Numbered from the stretch's first letter, positions 20,885 to 30,856 are shown. The stretch is 64,000 bases of DNA from Tepidiforma flava (GCF_027594505.1 NZ_CP115149.1:1-64000), one strand, 5' to 3'. The notes: generated by a model from the sequence alone, not told the origin. Numbers and translations are program-made.

Positions 20885-22550
20885 ATGACTGCAGCGCCGG
20901 CAACGCAGCCGCTCGGCGAGACGCTGACACCGCGTCAGAAATGGCTCCTCCTCGGGAGCCTGATGGTGTCGCTGTTCATCGGCGCGCTGGACCAGACGGT
21001 GGTGTCGACGGCGACGCCGCGCATCCTCGCCGACCTCGGCGGGTTCACGCTGCTCTCGTGGCTGTTCACGAGCTACATGCTCACCTCGACGGTCGTCATC
21101 CCGCTGGTGGGGAAGCTGGGGGACATCTACGGGCGGAAGCTGTTCCTCATTGGCGGGGTGTTCCTGTTCATGGTCGCGTCGGCGGCGTGCGGGGCGGCGC
21201 CGAACATGCCGGTGCTGATCTGGATGCGGGCACTGCAGGGCCTCGGCGGCGGGATGATCTTCGCGTCGGTCTTCGCGACGATGGGCGACCTGTTCGCGCC
21301 GGCCGAGCGCGGGAAGTACATCGGGCTGTTCACGGGGGTATTCAGCCTGGCGAGCGTGGTCGGGCCGACGTTCGGCGGGTTCCTGACGGATACGCTGAGC
21401 TGGCGGTGGGTCTTCTACATCAACATCCCGGTGGGGCTGGTCGCAATCCCGGCGATCTGGTTCAACCTGCCGGCGAAGTCGCGGAGCGGGTCGCCGAAGC
21501 TGGACTTCGTCGGCGCCGGGCTGCTCTCGGCGGCGTCAGTGATGGCGCTGCTCGCGCTCGTGTGGGCGGGCGAGAAGTACGCATGGGATTCGCCGCAAAT
21601 CGTGGGGCTGCTGGCGGGCGCGCTGGTGCTCGTCGGGCTGTTCGTGCTGCAGGAGCTGCGGCATCCGGAACCGACGCTGCCGCTGCACCTGTTCCGGAAC
21701 CGGGTGTTCCTGCTGTCGAACCTCGTCGTGTTTACGTTCGGGTTCGGGGTGTTCGGGGCGTTCCAGTTCCTCGGGATTTATGTGCAGACGGCGCTGGGGG
21801 CCTCGGCGACGGCGTCAGGCGTGATCACGACGCCGCAGAGCCTCGGCGTGCTGGTGACGAGCGTCGTCGGAGGGCAGGTGATTGCGCGGACCGGGCGGTA
21901 CAAGTGGCAGACGTTCTTCGGCACGGTGCTCATCGCCTCAGCGCTGGGGTTGCTGACGCAGGTGAGCCTCGAGACGAAGCTGTGGCAGGTGAGCGCGACG
22001 ATGGTGGTGCTCGGGCTCGGGTTCGGGCTGGTGCTGCCGACGATGTCGCTCGTGGTGCAGAACGCGGTGGGCTACCAGTACATCGGGGTGGCGAGCTCGG
22101 CGAGCCAGTTCTTCCGGCAGATCGGGAGCGTGCTGGGCATCGCGGTGTTCGGCGCCATCCTCGCGAACACCTACCATGCGGAGTTTTCGGCGCGGCTGAC
22201 GGCAGACGACAAGGCCACGCTCGGGCCGCAGCTGGTGCAGCAGCTGGACGACCCGACGATCCGGCTGAACGAAGCAGTCTACGCGCGGATCGAACAGGCG
22301 ATCCTGCAGATGCCGGACGGGGAGAACCTGCTGGCCCGGACACACGACGCGCAGGGCGAGGGCGTGGTCATCGCGGTGCGGCACATCTACTGGGGCGCGT
22401 GGCGGCGGCCATCCTGTGCGCGGTGCTGGCGTTCTTGATGCCCGAGCTGCCGCTGCGGCGGACGGTTGCCGGGGGCCGCCCGGCGAGCCGGGGCGCGAGG
22501 GACAGGCCGGCCCGGCGCCGCTGCCAGTCGCCGGAGCACTGGGCGACTAG
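20885..22550 (+). CDS. MFS transporter, DHA2 (14-TMS) family (two C-terminal frameshifts)
   Basis: About 555 residues with many hydrophobic segments. DHA2 marks are GALDQTVVSTATPRI in TM1, LVGKLGDIYGRKLF (motif A), LQGLGGGMIFAS and GPTFGGFLTDTLSWRWVF (motif C). It is probably a proton-driven exporter of toxic or hydrophobic compounds. Shifts near 22402 and 22470 hit only the last helix and tail, and the restored frame ends at TAG 22548-22550. GGAGAAG precedes ATG 20885. The palindrome just upstream suggests it is regulated by a repressor. Confidence 0.88.
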
Positions 22551-22578
22551 GCTGGCCGCGTCCGAACGGGACATGCGA

Positions 22579-22604
22579 AGGCCCCGGGGAGTTCCCCGGG
22601 GCCT
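22579..22604. terminator. Bidirectional terminator hairpin
   Basis: AGGCCCCGGGGA and TCCCCGGGGCCT pair over 12 bases, between the convergent transporter and rplS genes. There is no strong T-run. Confidence 0.7.
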
Positions 22605-22640
22605 CTGCGTCTCGGCTGAATGCCCGGCCGGACGGGGTGC

Positions 22641-22988
22641 CTACCGCTTCTCCTTGATGCGGGCGGCTTTGCCCGTGAGGCCGCGCAGGTAGTAGAGGTT
22701 CTTCCGGCGGACCTTGCCGCGGCGGACGACTTCGATTTTGTCGACGCGCGGGCTGTGGAGCGGGAAGGTGCGCTCGACGCCGACCTGGCCGGCGGCGATT
22801 TTGCGGACGGTGAAGTTCGAGGAGAGGCCCTTGTTCCGCTTGCGGATGACCACGCCTTCGAAGACCTGGATGCGCTCCCGGTTGCCTTCGACGACCTTGG
22901 CGTGGACGCGGACGGTATCGCCGCTGTTGAAGTCAGGGCGTTCGGCCGGCGCCGCGTTGGGCACGAGCGTATCGAGTTCGTAGGACAT
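22641..22988 (-). CDS. rplS: 50S ribosomal protein L19
   Basis: The 115-residue intact product has the L19 core: [20 protein letters not shown], then [39 protein letters not shown] and [14 protein letters not shown]. It sits at the 30S-50S interface. No trmD or rpsP gene is next to it, unlike many bacteria. The coding frame is complete and codon use is like its neighbours. Confidence 0.97.
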   Translation of the reverse strand: MSYELDTLVPNAAPAERPDFNSGDTVRVHAKVVEGNRERIQVFEGVVIRKRNKGLSSNFTVRKIAAGQVGVERTFPLHSPRVDKIEVVRRGKVRRKNLYYLRGLTGKAARIKEKR

Positions 22989-23054
22989 GGTGAGAGAACC
23001 CCGGATCAGGTAACCAATTCAGGATACCGGGCTGCGGGCTACGTTCCAGCGGGG

Positions 23055-23427
23055 CTACGGAAGCGCGCGGGCGATGACGGCCCCGGCCCAGACGGCGAGG
23101 ATGCCGACGAACAGCGAGAGGCCGGCATAGGCCGCCGCGGTCCACGGCTCGGAGACTTTGACGAGGTCGTAGGTTTCCACCCGAAGGCGGAAAAGGTGGT
23201 GTAGCTGCCAAGGAAGCCGGTGACGATGAAGAGGCGCGCTCGCGGGAGAGCGAGCCGCGGTCGGCAGCGTATTCGAGCAGCATGCCGATGATGAAGCAGC
23301 CGGTGACGTTGACGAGGAAGGTGCCGAGGGGGAAGTTGCCGAGGAGGCCGGGCTTCACGTGGCTCCCGACGAAGTAGCGCAGGGGCGCGCTGATGATGGC
23401 GCCGAGCGCGACATACAGGTAGCTCAC
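23055..23427 (-). CDS. crcB: Fluoride channel CrcB/Fluc (two frameshifts)
   Basis: About 124 residues after restoring one base near 23180 and one near 23240. Four membrane helices are predicted. Family marks are GAIISAPLRYFVG, the pore region GNFPLGTFLVNVTGCFIIG and TGFLGSYTTFSAF. It exports fluoride. GTG 23427 overlaps the dut stop as GTGA. Only one crcB copy is seen here; many Gram-positive relatives carry two. No fluoride riboswitch is evident before dut. Confidence 0.88.
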
Positions 23428-23858
23428 CGGCCCGTGCTCCCGTGGCCCCCGGCGCCGCGGGCGGTGGGCGAGAGGTCGTGGGCGAGCTCGAAGCCTGCAG
23501 GGGCGAGGACGCCGAGGACGAGCTGAGCGATGCGGTCGCCGGGCTCGACGACGTGTTCGATCCCGGGGGCGATGGTGTAGAGCGTGACGAGCAGTTCGCC
23601 ACGGTAATCGGCGTCGATGGTGCCGAAGGTGCAGAGGACGCCCTTGCGTGCGAGGCCGCTGCGGGGGCGGACCTGGGCGTCGATGCCGGGCGGGATTTCG
23701 AGCGCGATGCCCGTGGGCACGAGGACCGGGCGGTTGCCGACCGTGACGGGCGCCTCGATGCAGGCGGAGAGGTCGAACCCGGAGGCGAGGTCGGTGGCGC
23801 GGGTGGGCAGGCGGGCGCCATCGCGGAGGAGCTTGACGCGCACGGTCGCCGGTTCCAC
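23424..23858 (-). CDS. dut: dUTP diphosphatase
   Basis: The 144-residue intact trimeric dUTPase hydrolyses dUTP to dUMP and PPi. Its motifs follow in order: SGFDLSA (I), RPRSGLARKG (II), GTIDADYRGELLVTL (III), PGDRIAQLVL (IV), and the C-terminal glycine-rich arm GAGGHGSTGR (V). GTG 23858 lies six bases after a TACGAT -10-like hexamer (minus strand 23865-23870), consistent with leaderless transcription; a base loss near an overlapping ATG cannot be excluded. It is coupled to crcB. Confidence 0.93.
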   Translation of the reverse strand: MEPATVRVKLLRDGARLPTRATDLASGFDLSACIEAPVTVGNRPVLVPTGIALEIPPGIDAQVRPRSGLARKGVLCTFGTIDADYRGELLVTLYTIAPGIEHVVEPGDRIAQLVLGVLAPAGFELAHDLSPTARGAGGHGSTGR

Positions 23859-23901
23859 GGGGGCATCGTAGCAGCGGATGGGACAGGCGTCAGGCTGCGG
23901 C

Positions 23902-23938
23902 TTGACGGTTCGGCGCGAGGTAGCCACGATGTGGCCAC
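23902..23938 (+). promoter_or_regulatory. Promoter and operator of the Phd/PIN toxin-antitoxin pair
   Basis: TTGACG (23902-23907) and CACGAT (23925-23930) lie 17 bases apart. Over the -10 is GCCAC-GAT-GTGGC (23923-23935), which also overlaps the 8-base palindrome GTGGCCAC (23931-23938). This is a typical place for an antitoxin to repress its own operon. Confidence 0.5.
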
Positions 23939-23949
23939 GGGGAGCAGCA

Positions 23950-24216
23950 GTGATTCGGCAAATCGGCGTCCGGCAGCTGAAGAACGAAGCGACGCAGGTG
24001 GTGCGCACGGTGCGCGAAGAGCGGGCGGTGTACGTGATCACCGTGAACGGGGAGCCGGTGGCGACGCTGCGCCCGTTCTCGGAGCGCGACATCGCGGGGG
24101 TGGAGCGGGGGCAAGCGCAGGCGGAGATTGCCGCGATCGAGCGGCTGGCCGAGGCGATCGGGGCGGCGTGGCTCACGCTGCCGTCGCTGGCGGACGCAGC
24201 GGGCGGAGAGCGCTGA
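23950..24216 (+). CDS. Phd/YefM-type antitoxin
   Basis: The 88-residue product has the Phd fold: IGVRQLKNEATQVVRTVREE followed by VYVITVNGEPVATLRPF. The N-terminal half should bind DNA and the C-terminal half should neutralise the PIN toxin. GTG 23950 is chosen because GGGGAG lies five bases upstream; ATG 23929 is an alternative but falls inside the palindromic operator. Its TGA overlaps the toxin ATG. Confidence 0.85.
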   Translation: MIRQIGVRQLKNEATQVVRTVREERAVYVITVNGEPVATLRPFSERDIAGVERGQAQAEIAAIERLAEAIGAAWLTLPSLADAAGGER

Positions 24217-24644
24217 TGGCGACCGTCGACGCCAGTGTGTTCGTCTCGCTGTTCAACGCGAAGGACCGGCAGCATGAGGCGACCGTGGCGTGGCTGCGCG
24301 AAGCGATTGCGGATGGGGAACCGCTCCGGTCGCCGGTCATTGCGCTCGCGGAGGTGTCGGCCGCGATCGCGGCGGGGACGGGGGACGGGCAGCTGGCGCG
24401 GCAGGTGGAGCAGCACCTGCGCGTCTCGCCGCTGTTCGAGTTCCTCCCGGTGGCCCTCCCGCTGGCGGAGCGCGCGGCGGCGCTGGCGGCAGAGCACCAG
24501 CTGCGCGGGAGCGACGCGCTGTACTTCGCGGTAGCGGAGACGCTTGGCGACCGGCTGGTGACGCTGAACCCGCGGCAGCTGCAGCGGGCCGGGCGGCTGC
24601 TGGAAGCCGTGCGGCCGAGGCCGTCGGGGCTTTCCGGTTCCTGA
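24216..24644 (+). CDS. PIN-domain toxin (VapC-like)
   Basis: The 142-residue intact product has PIN acidic residues in TVDASVFVSLFN (first Asp), ALAEVSAAIA (Glu) and RGSDALYFAVAE (Asp), then LVTLNPRQLQRA, where an Asp is often seen. It should be a metal-dependent RNase, often cutting tRNA. The ATG shares bases with the antitoxin stop (TGATG). The pair is chromosomal with base composition like its surroundings, so there is no clear sign of recent transfer. Confidence 0.85.
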   Translation: MATVDASVFVSLFNAKDRQHEATVAWLREAIADGEPLRSPVIALAEVSAAIAAGTGDGQLARQVEQHLRVSPLFEFLPVALPLAERAAALAAEHQLRGSDALYFAVAETLGDRLVTLNPRQLQRAGRLLEAVRPRPSGLSGS

Positions 24645-24728
24645 ATATCTTTACCTTCCCTGCGGGCACGGCATGGCCAAACTTGCGTCAGATTCGCCGG
24701 GCGCGTCCCGGCACCGAAGGAGCACCGC

Positions 24729-25672
24729 ATGCGACGCCAGGTTCCCCGCATCCCGGAACACCACGACGAGAGCTACGACATTACCGACCGCGGCCTGCAG
24801 TTCGACCTCGAAACGCTGCAGGCGCAGCTGACCCGGCGGAACGCCCTCCGGCTGTTCGGCGGCGTTGCGGCGATTGCGCTGGTGGGCTGCAGCGACAGCG
24901 GCAGTTCGAGCGGAACCGGCAGCAGCGGGGCCGCTTCGCCGGCAGCAGGCAGCGGGAGCGGCCCGGGGTCCACGCCGACGGCAGCTGCGGCAGCGGGCAG
25001 CACCGGGACGGCGGTTTCGCCGATCCCGACGCAGGCGACGCCCGCCTCGGCGTGCACGGGCGTCATCCCATCCGAGACGGCGGGACCGTTCCCGGGCGAC
25101 GGGTCGAACGGGCCGAACGCGCTCGTGCAGAGCGGCATCGTGCGGCGGGACATCCGCTCGAGCCTCGGGATTTCCAACACGCGGGCGCAGGGCGTGCCGC
25201 TCACCGTGCGGCTCACCTTGCTCGATACGAAGAACGGCTGCCGGCCGATCGAGGGAGCGGCGGTGTACCTGTGGCACTGCGACCGCGACGGGAATTACTC
25301 GATGTACAACCTGCCGAACGAAAACTACCTGCGGGGGTGCAGGCTTCCGACGCCAACGGCGTGGTCACGTTCGAGAGCATCTTCCCCGGGTGCTACGCCG
25401 GGCGGTGGCCGCACATCCACTTCGAGGTGTACCCGAGCCTCGAGAAGGCGACCTCCTCGGCGAACAAGGTCGCAACCTCCCAGCTGGCATTCCCGCAGGA
25501 TGTCTGCGAGGCGGTGTACGCCACATCGGGCTATGAGCAGAGCGCGCGGAACCTTTCGCGGGTGAGCCTGCAGACGGACAACGTCTTCCGGGACGGCTGG
25601 CAGCTGCAGCTGGCCGAGATGTCGGGCAGCGCGGCGCAGGGGTACACGGCGAATTTGCTGGTGGGGCTGTAG
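24729..25672 (+). CDS. Secreted intradiol ring-cleavage dioxygenase-like lipoprotein (frameshifted)
   Basis: About 314 residues with one base restored near 25335. A twin-arginine-like LTRRNALRLFGGVAAIALVGC combines a Tat motif and lipobox, so the folded enzyme is probably exported and lipid-anchored. After a Ser/Gly/Ala-rich linker comes the beta-barrel. Fe(III) ligands are suggested by DRDGNYSMY and by CYAGRWPHIHFEVY with the two histidines. Typical enzymes open catechol rings; this exported group acts on unknown aromatics. GAAGGAG precedes ATG 24729. Confidence 0.8.
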
Positions 25673-25682
25673 GCCAGCGCGG

Positions 25683-26433
25683 CTAGCGGAAGAGGTCGCG
25701 CTCCGATTCGCGGATGATGAGCTGCATCGTGGCCTCCTCGTCGGGCTGCCGGGGAGGCCGCGGATGACGGCGGCGGGCACGCGGGAGAGGTTGCCCTTCA
25801 CGAGTTCGGCGGCGCCGGCGAGCTCGTCCGCGGTGCAGAGGGCCTGGACGCGGAATTCGTGGCCGTGCGGGTCGACCTGGCCGATGTAGCTGGTAATCGG
25901 GTGCATGCCGGCGATGCCGATGGCGACGTCGGTCTGGCCTTCGCGCCAGGGCCGGCCGAAGGTGTCGGAGATGATGACGGCGACGTCGGCGCCGCGGGCC
26001 TTCAGGCCCTGCCGGATGCGGCGGGCGCTCGCGTCCGGGTCTTCGGGCAGGAGGACGGCGAGGCCGTGGCCGCCGGACGAGGACTGGTCGACGCCGGAGT
26101 TCGCGCAGACGAAGCCGTGGCGGGTTTCGGTGATGAGCACGGGGCCGACCTGGCGGACGACGCGGCGGGCCTCGCGGAGGACGAGTTCGATGACGGCCGG
26201 GTCCTTTTCCCAGCGCTCGGCGTACTGGCGGGCGAAGGGGGAGACCTCGACCGAGGCGAGTTCGACGACGCGGCCTTCCGCCTTGGAGACGATTTTCGAG
26301 GTGACGACGAGGATGTCGCCGCTGCGCAGGGGTTCCCGGCAGCTTCGGCGGCGTCCGCGATGGCGGCGGCGAGGTCGGTGCCGGGGGTGATCTCGGGGAG
26401 GCCCGGGATGCCGAAGATTTCGAGGGAGCTCAC
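25683..26433 (-). CDS. cofE: Coenzyme F420-0:L-glutamate ligase (two frameshifts)
   Basis: About 250 residues after one-base repairs near 25757 and 26338. It adds gamma-linked glutamate to F420-0 using GTP. Marks are LEIFGIPGLPEITPGTDLA at the N-terminus, GDILVVTSKIVSKAEGR, CANSGVDQSS and VIISDTFGRPWREGQTDVA with metal-binding acids. The C-terminal FbiB-type nitroreductase domain is absent, so this is the short form. GGAGGTGA precedes GTG 26433. It is the third gene after npdG and a hydrolase on the same strand. Confidence 0.9.
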
Positions 26434-26456
26434 GGGGTCACCTCCGGGGCCGCGGG

Positions 26457-27257
26457 TCAGGGGACGGCATCGAGGAAGTCGAGGAGCACGGCGGCGGACC
26501 GCTCCGGGTCGTGCGCCCAGAAGTTGTGGCTGTCGCCTTCGAGCCAGGCGAGGCGGGCGCGCGGCACCTGGTTGGCGAGCAGCTCGGCGTTGGCCGGGGG
26601 CACGAGGCGGTCGATGGTGCCGTGCATGATGAGGACGGGGAAGGGCGCGGCATCGACGGCCGGGTTGGGGTCGGGCGCAGCCTGGGCGGCCTGGAGCTGG
26701 AACTGGAAGGTGCGCGCCGGCGTCGGGTTCTGCATGGTGAGCTCGAACCGGCGGACGAGCTCGGCCTCGTTCGCGGCGATCCAGGCGGGCGGGTGGATGA
26801 TGGGCCATGCCGCGCGGGCGGATTCGATGAGCGGCTTCGCCGGGTCCCAGAAGAGGGCGGTGCGGAGGTCTTCTTCGGCGGCGGGGATGCCGTTCGGCGG
26901 GCAGAGGAGGCTGAGCGAGCGGATGCGCGCCGGGCCGTATTCGCGGACGACGTGGCGGACGATGATGGAGCCGAGCGAGCAGCCGAGGAGGTGGAAGCGC
27001 TCGAGGCCGAGCTCGTCGGCGACGGCCATGACGTCGGCGGTCATGTCGGACATGGTCCACGGGGCGGCAGGCTTATCGGAGTTGCCGGTGCCGCGGTTGT
27101 CGACGAGGACGAGGCGGTAGCGGCGGGCAAGGAGCGCGGGGAACTCATCCCACCAGTCGGCGGAGTGGCCGCCGATGCCGTAGACCATGACGAGGGGGTC
27201 GCCTTCGCCCCGGGTGTCGTACCAGATGCGGGCGCCGGAGCGCTCGGTGACGGGCAT
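26457..27257 (-). CDS. Alpha/beta hydrolase between npdG and cofE
   Basis: The 266-residue intact protein shows YGIGGHSADWWDEF (oxyanion region), VLVDNRGTGNSDKP, nucleophile motif LLGCSLGSIIV, acid in HGTIDRLVPP and histidine in EGDSHNFWAHDP. The triad is complete. The substrate is unknown. It lies one base after npdG and 24 bases before cofE, so it is co-transcribed with F420 genes and may act on a substrate or product of an F420-dependent enzyme. That role is inference. Confidence 0.85.
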   Translation of the reverse strand: MPVTERSGARIWYDTRGEGDPLVMVYGIGGHSADWWDEFPALLARRYRLVLVDNRGTGNSDKPAAPWTMSDMTADVMAVADELGLERFHLLGCSLGSIIVRHVVREYGPARIRSLSLLCPPNGIPAAEEDLRTALFWDPAKPLIESARAAWPIIHPPAWIAANEAELVRRFELTMQNPTPARTFQFQLQAAQAAPDPNPAVDAAPFPVLIMHGTIDRLVPPANAELLANQVPRARLAWLEGDSHNFWAHDPERSAAVLLDFLDAVP

Positions 27258-27258
27258 G

Positions 27259-27909
27259 TCAGATCCCCACGATGCGGATGCTGGTCTGGGTCTTGTGTTT
27301 GCGGTTGAGGTTGATGAGGAGGGAGGTGAGCATTTCGACGTAGCGGCTCTGGGAGGGGCCGCCGGCATCGATGCCGCGGACGCCGGCGATTTCGTTGGCG
27401 AGGCCGATGATCACCTGCTTCGCCTCGGCGTCTTTGCCGCACACGAGGACGTCGGCCTCGATGGGGTGGTCGAGGTGCTGGAGCTCTTCGGCGCTGAGGT
27501 TCTGGAAGGCGGAGACGACCCGGGAATCAGGCAGCTGCGCGATGGCCTCCTGGAGGGCGCTGCCGCCGGGAACATCGAGGGCAACGGCGCCGACGCCCTG
27601 GCGGAATTCGAGCGGGGCGACGACGTTGCAGACGATTTTGCCGGCAAGGTCGGCCTTGAGGGATTCCGTGGTCGCGGCCTGGCCGCTGTAGGGGAAGGTG
27701 AGGAAGACGACATCGGCGTCGCGGACGACGGCGGCGTTGTCGCCGCCCGTTGCGGCGGCGCCGGGGACGGCCTCGCGGACTTTCGCGGCGGCTTCTTCGC
27801 CGCGCTCGGCGGAGCGGGAACCGATGGCGACGGCGTGGCCGGCGCGGGCGAACCGCATGGCGAGCCCGAGGCCTTCGGGACCGGTGCCGCCGACGAATGC
27901 AAGCTTCAT
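27259..27909 (-). CDS. npdG: NADPH-dependent F420 reductase
   Basis: The 216-residue intact Rossmann protein has the N-terminal NADP loop LAFVGGTGPEGLGLAMRFA with IGSRSAER for the phosphate. Further marks are FLTFPYSGQ, VCNVVAPLEF and VSAFQNLSAEEL, which fit NpdG/Fno. It moves hydride between NADPH and F420. A GAGGAGG ribosome site lies upstream of ATG 27909. A short inverted repeat, GCTAC-AGC-GTAGC, is at 27950-27962 in the 247-base region shared with divergent ftsH. Confidence 0.92.
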   Translation of the reverse strand: MKLAFVGGTGPEGLGLAMRFARAGHAVAIGSRSAERGEEAAAKVREAVPGAAATGGDNAAVVRDADVVFLTFPYSGQAATTESLKADLAGKIVCNVVAPLEFRQGVGAVALDVPGGSALQEAIAQLPDSRVVSAFQNLSAEELQHLDHPIEADVLVCGKDAEAKQVIIGLANEIAGVRGIDAGGPSQSRYVEMLTSLLINLNRKHKTQTSIRIVGI

Positions 27910-28107
27910 GGAGCGTGAGCCTCCTCAGGATGCGCGGGTGTAGGGACGGGCTACAGCGTAGCGGCTGCGCCGGCAGGAGGCGATGCGGGAATTGTGCGCG
28001 AAGGGGTGGGCCGGGGGCGCGCGGTGACGTAGGGTAGAAGAGGGAGTGCCCCGGGGCGGCGTTCAGGCGCGCTTACGTCGCCCACAGGCACGGCGGGGAC
28101 CCTCTGC

Positions 28108-28113
28108 TATACT
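28108..28113 (+). promoter_or_regulatory. -10 element of the ftsH promoter
   Basis: TGCTATACT at 28105-28113 is an extended -10. It would start RNA near 28120, giving a leader of about 37 bases before TTG 28157 with its ACGGAG ribosome site. The -35 (around 28085) is weak. Confidence 0.5.
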
Positions 28114-28156
28114 CGGGATGAGCGCAGCCCCCGACTGCGCCGCACGGAGATTCGTA

Positions 28157-30271
28157 TTGTATTCCCGCTGGATTCGCAACAGTTTCTTCTGGCTCCTCGT
28201 CATCGTCGCGGTCATCGCCATCTTCTTCGCGTTCTTCGCGAACGGGAGCGACCACCAGTCGGTCGATTTCGGGCAGGTCATCACGGATGCCGAGCGCGGG
28301 CGGATCGAGAAGATCGAGGTCGACGGCCGCAACCTGACGGTCACCTACATCCGGCAGCCGAATGAAGAGACCGGGAAGGTCGTGACGGCGAAAGTCGGCC
28401 CGAATACGAACATCGAGGACATCCTGACGCAGCGCGGGGTCGCGCTGAGCCGGGCGCCGGGGACGGCAGAGGGCGTCCCGGCGGTGAATCTCGAGTACAA
28501 GGACAGCTCCGGGTTCGGGCCGTTCCTCGGGCTGCTGCTGAACATCCTGCCGTTCCTGCTGTTCGGCCTCTTCCTGCTGCTGATCATGCGGCAGGCGCAG
28601 GGTTCGAATTCGCAGGCGATGAGCTTCGGCAAGAGCCGGGCGCGGCTCTTCACCGGGAGCAAGGTGACGGTGACGTTCGCCGATGTGGCAGGCGTGGATG
28701 AGGCGAAGGAGGAGCTCGCGGAGGTCGTCGAGTTCCTGAAGTACCCGGAAAAGTTCGCGGCGCTGGGCGCGCGGATCCCGAAGGGTGTGCTCCTCGTGGG
28801 GCCGCCGGGCACGGGCAAGACGCTGCTCTCGCGGGCGGTGGCCGGCGAGGCCGGGGTGCCGTTCTTCAGCATCTCGGGCTCTGAATTCGTCGAGATGTTC
28901 GTCGGCGTCGGCGCGAGCCGCGTGCGCGACCTCTTCGACCAGGCGAAGAAGAACGCGCCCTGCATCGTGTTCATCGACGAAATCGACGCGGTGGGCCGGC
29001 AGCGCGGGGCGGGGCTCGGCGGCTCGCACGATGAGCGGGAGCAGACGCTGAACCAGATCCTCGTGGAGATGGACGGCTTCGATACGGGCACCAACGTCAT
29101 CGTGATCGCGGCGACGAACCGGCCGGACATTCTCGACCCGGCGCTGCTGCGGCCGGGGCGGTTCGACCGGAAGGTGGTGCTGGATGCGCCGGACATCAAA
29201 GGCCGCGAGGCGATCCTGAGCGTCCACATGAAGGGGAAGCCGATCGCGGATGACGTGGAAGTCGGCGTGCTGGCGAAGGCGACCTCAGGCTTTTCCGGCG
29301 CGGACCTGGCGAACCTCGTGAACGAGGCGGCGATCCTCGCAGCGCGGCGGAACAAGAAGATCATCACGATGAAGGAGTTCCTCGAGGCGATCGACCGGGT
29401 CATCCTCGGGCCGGAGCGGAAGAGCAAGGTGATGACCGACCTCGAGAAGAAGGTGACGGCCTACCACGAGGGCGGGCACGTCATCGTGGCGCACTTCCTG
29501 AAGCACCACGACCCGGTCTACAAGGTGACGATCGTGTCCCGGGGGATGAGCGGCGGGCACACGCGGTTCCTCGGCGAAGACACGAGCTACCACACGCCGT
29601 CGATGTTCAAGGACCGGATGGCGAGCGCGCTCGGCGGACTCGCGGCCGAGGAGATCGTCTTCGGCGAGGCATCGACGGGGCCGTCGAGCGACATCCAGCA
29701 GGTGACGCGCATCGCGCGGTCGATGGTGACGCGCTGGGGGATGAGCAAGAAGCTCGGGCCGCGGACGTTCGGGAAGACGGAGGAGCTGATCTTCCTCGGG
29801 CGGGAGATTTCCGAGACGCGCGATTACAGCGAGAAGATCGCGGAGGAAATCGACGAAGAGGTCCGCGAACTCATCGACGAGGCGCACGCGACGGCGACGA
29901 AGATCCTGCTGGAGCACCGGAAGCTGCTGGACAAGCTGGCGAACGTGCTCATCGAGGTCGAGACGCTGGAGGGCGACGCGCTGGTCCGGCTGCTGAACAG
30001 CGACCCGGACGAGCCGTGGCCGCCGCCGGACCTTGCGGAGCCGAAGCCGGAGGCGTCGCCGAAACCGGCGGCGGATGAGGCGCCGCGGCGCCCGGCGTTC
30101 GAACCGAAGCCCGCGACGGGGCTCGCCTGGGAGGCCGGGAACCAGGCGCGGACGGACGGCGGCGGGGCTGACCGCCGCGGCACGAAGATGGATGCAGCCC
30201 CGGGTTCGTTGACTGGACCCGGGGCTGACGCGACACTTGAAGAACCGCCTCGGCAAATCCGGGAGTATTGA
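28157..30271 (+). CDS. ftsH: ATP-dependent zinc metalloprotease FtsH
   Basis: The 704-residue intact membrane protease has two N-terminal membrane helices (about residues 7-26 and 125-145), an AAA+ domain with Walker A GPPGTGKT near residue 214, Walker [11 protein letters not shown] near 270 and second region of homology [17 protein letters not shown], then the zinc site HEGGH near 437 (most homologues have HEAGH). A Pro/Ala-rich tail of about 70 residues is non-conserved. TTG 28157 is chosen because ACGGAG precedes it and the -10 at 28108 leaves no room for ATG 28118. It heads an operon with three ribosomal protein genes, an unusual linkage. Confidence 0.96.
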   Translation: MYSRWIRNSFFWLLVIVAVIAIFFAFFANGSDHQSVDFGQVITDAERGRIEKIEVDGRNLTVTYIRQPNEETGKVVTAKVGPNTNIEDILTQRGVALSRAPGTAEGVPAVNLEYKDSSGFGPFLGLLLNILPFLLFGLFLLLIMRQAQGSNSQAMSFGKSRARLFTGSKVTVTFADVAGVDEAKEELAEVVEFLKYPEKFAALGARIPKGVLLVGPPGTGKTLLSRAVAGEAGVPFFSISGSEFVEMFVGVGASRVRDLFDQAKKNAPCIVFIDEIDAVGRQRGAGLGGSHDEREQTLNQILVEMDGFDTGTNVIVIAATNRPDILDPALLRPGRFDRKVVLDAPDIKGREAILSVHMKGKPIADDVEVGVLAKATSGFSGADLANLVNEAAILAARRNKKIITMKEFLEAIDRVILGPERKSKVMTDLEKKVTAYHEGGHVIVAHFLKHHDPVYKVTIVSRGMSGGHTRFLGEDTSYHTPSMFKDRMASALGGLAAEEIVFGEASTGPSSDIQQVTRIARSMVTRWGMSKKLGPRTFGKTEELIFLGREISETRDYSEKIAEEIDEEVRELIDEAHATATKILLEHRKLLDKLANVLIEVETLEGDALVRLLNSDPDEPWPPPDLAEPKPEASPKPAADEAPRRPAFEPKPATGLAWEAGNQARTDGGGADRRGTKMDAAPGSLTGPGADATLEEPPRQIREY

Positions 30272-30274
30272 GCT

Positions 30275-30585
30275 ATGGAAGCGATCGTTCGCGCCGATGG
30301 GCGCCAGTTGCGCCTCGTGGAGGGGCAGGAGTTCGAAGTGAACCGGCTCGAGGGCGAGCCGGGGATGTCGTCGACCTGGACGTGATGATGGTGCTCGACG
30401 GGCCGAACGTGACCGTCGGCACACCGCTGGTGGAGGGCGCGAAGGTCCGGGCGCGGATTACGCAGCACGGCCGGGCGCCGAAGCTGGTGTTCATGAAGTA
30501 CAAGAACAAGGTGCGGTACCGGCGGAAGTTCGGGCACCGGCAGCCGGTGACGCGGCTGGTCGTCGAGTCGATTACGAAGGGGTAG
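30275..30585 (+). CDS. rplU: 50S ribosomal protein L21 (frameshifted)
   Basis: About 103 residues after adding one base in the run near 30358. [20 protein letters not shown] is the diverged L21 start, and [20 protein letters not shown] plus [18 protein letters not shown] are typical of L21. It precedes L27 by four bases, the standard rplU-rpmA order. The break in an essential gene is one of the best signs that the shifts in this sequence are not biological. Confidence 0.94.
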
Positions 30586-30589
30586 CGAG

Positions 30590-30856
30590 ATGGCGCACAA
30601 GAAGGGTGTCGGCAGCTCGAAGAACGGCCGCGACAGCAACAGCAAGCGGCTGGGCGTGAAACATTTCGACGGCGAGGTCGTGAAGCCGGGCTCGATTCTC
30701 ATCCGGCAGAAGGGGACGCGGTTCCACCCGGGCGAGAACGTGGGCCTCGGCCGCGACTACACGATCTTCTCGCTCATCGATGGGCGGGTGAAGTTCGAAC
30801 CGTTCGCCAAGGGGCGGCGGAAGAAGGTGAGCGTGTACGCGCTCGAGGAAGCCTGA
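30590..30856 (+). CDS. rpmA: 50S ribosomal protein L27
   Basis: The 88-residue intact product begins [20 protein letters not shown] without the cleavable N-terminal extension seen in Firmicutes. [19 protein letters not shown] and [13 protein letters not shown] are characteristic. The N-terminus reaches the peptidyl-transferase centre. It follows rplU closely and is 11 bases from rpmE. Confidence 0.98.
   Translation: MAHKKGVGSSKNGRDSNSKRLGVKHFDGEVVKPGSILIRQKGTRFHPGENVGLGRDYTIFSLIDGRVKFEPFAKGRRKKVSVYALEEA

Noticed and set aside
23055-23858. Fluoride riboswitch for crcB
   Set aside because: crcB starts inside the dut stop, and the short leader before dut shows no riboswitch-like pairing.
30275-30585. 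Programmed frameshifting in rplU or recA
   Set aside because: No slippery heptamer with a downstream structure is seen, and the same kind of shift occurs in dozens of unrelated genes.
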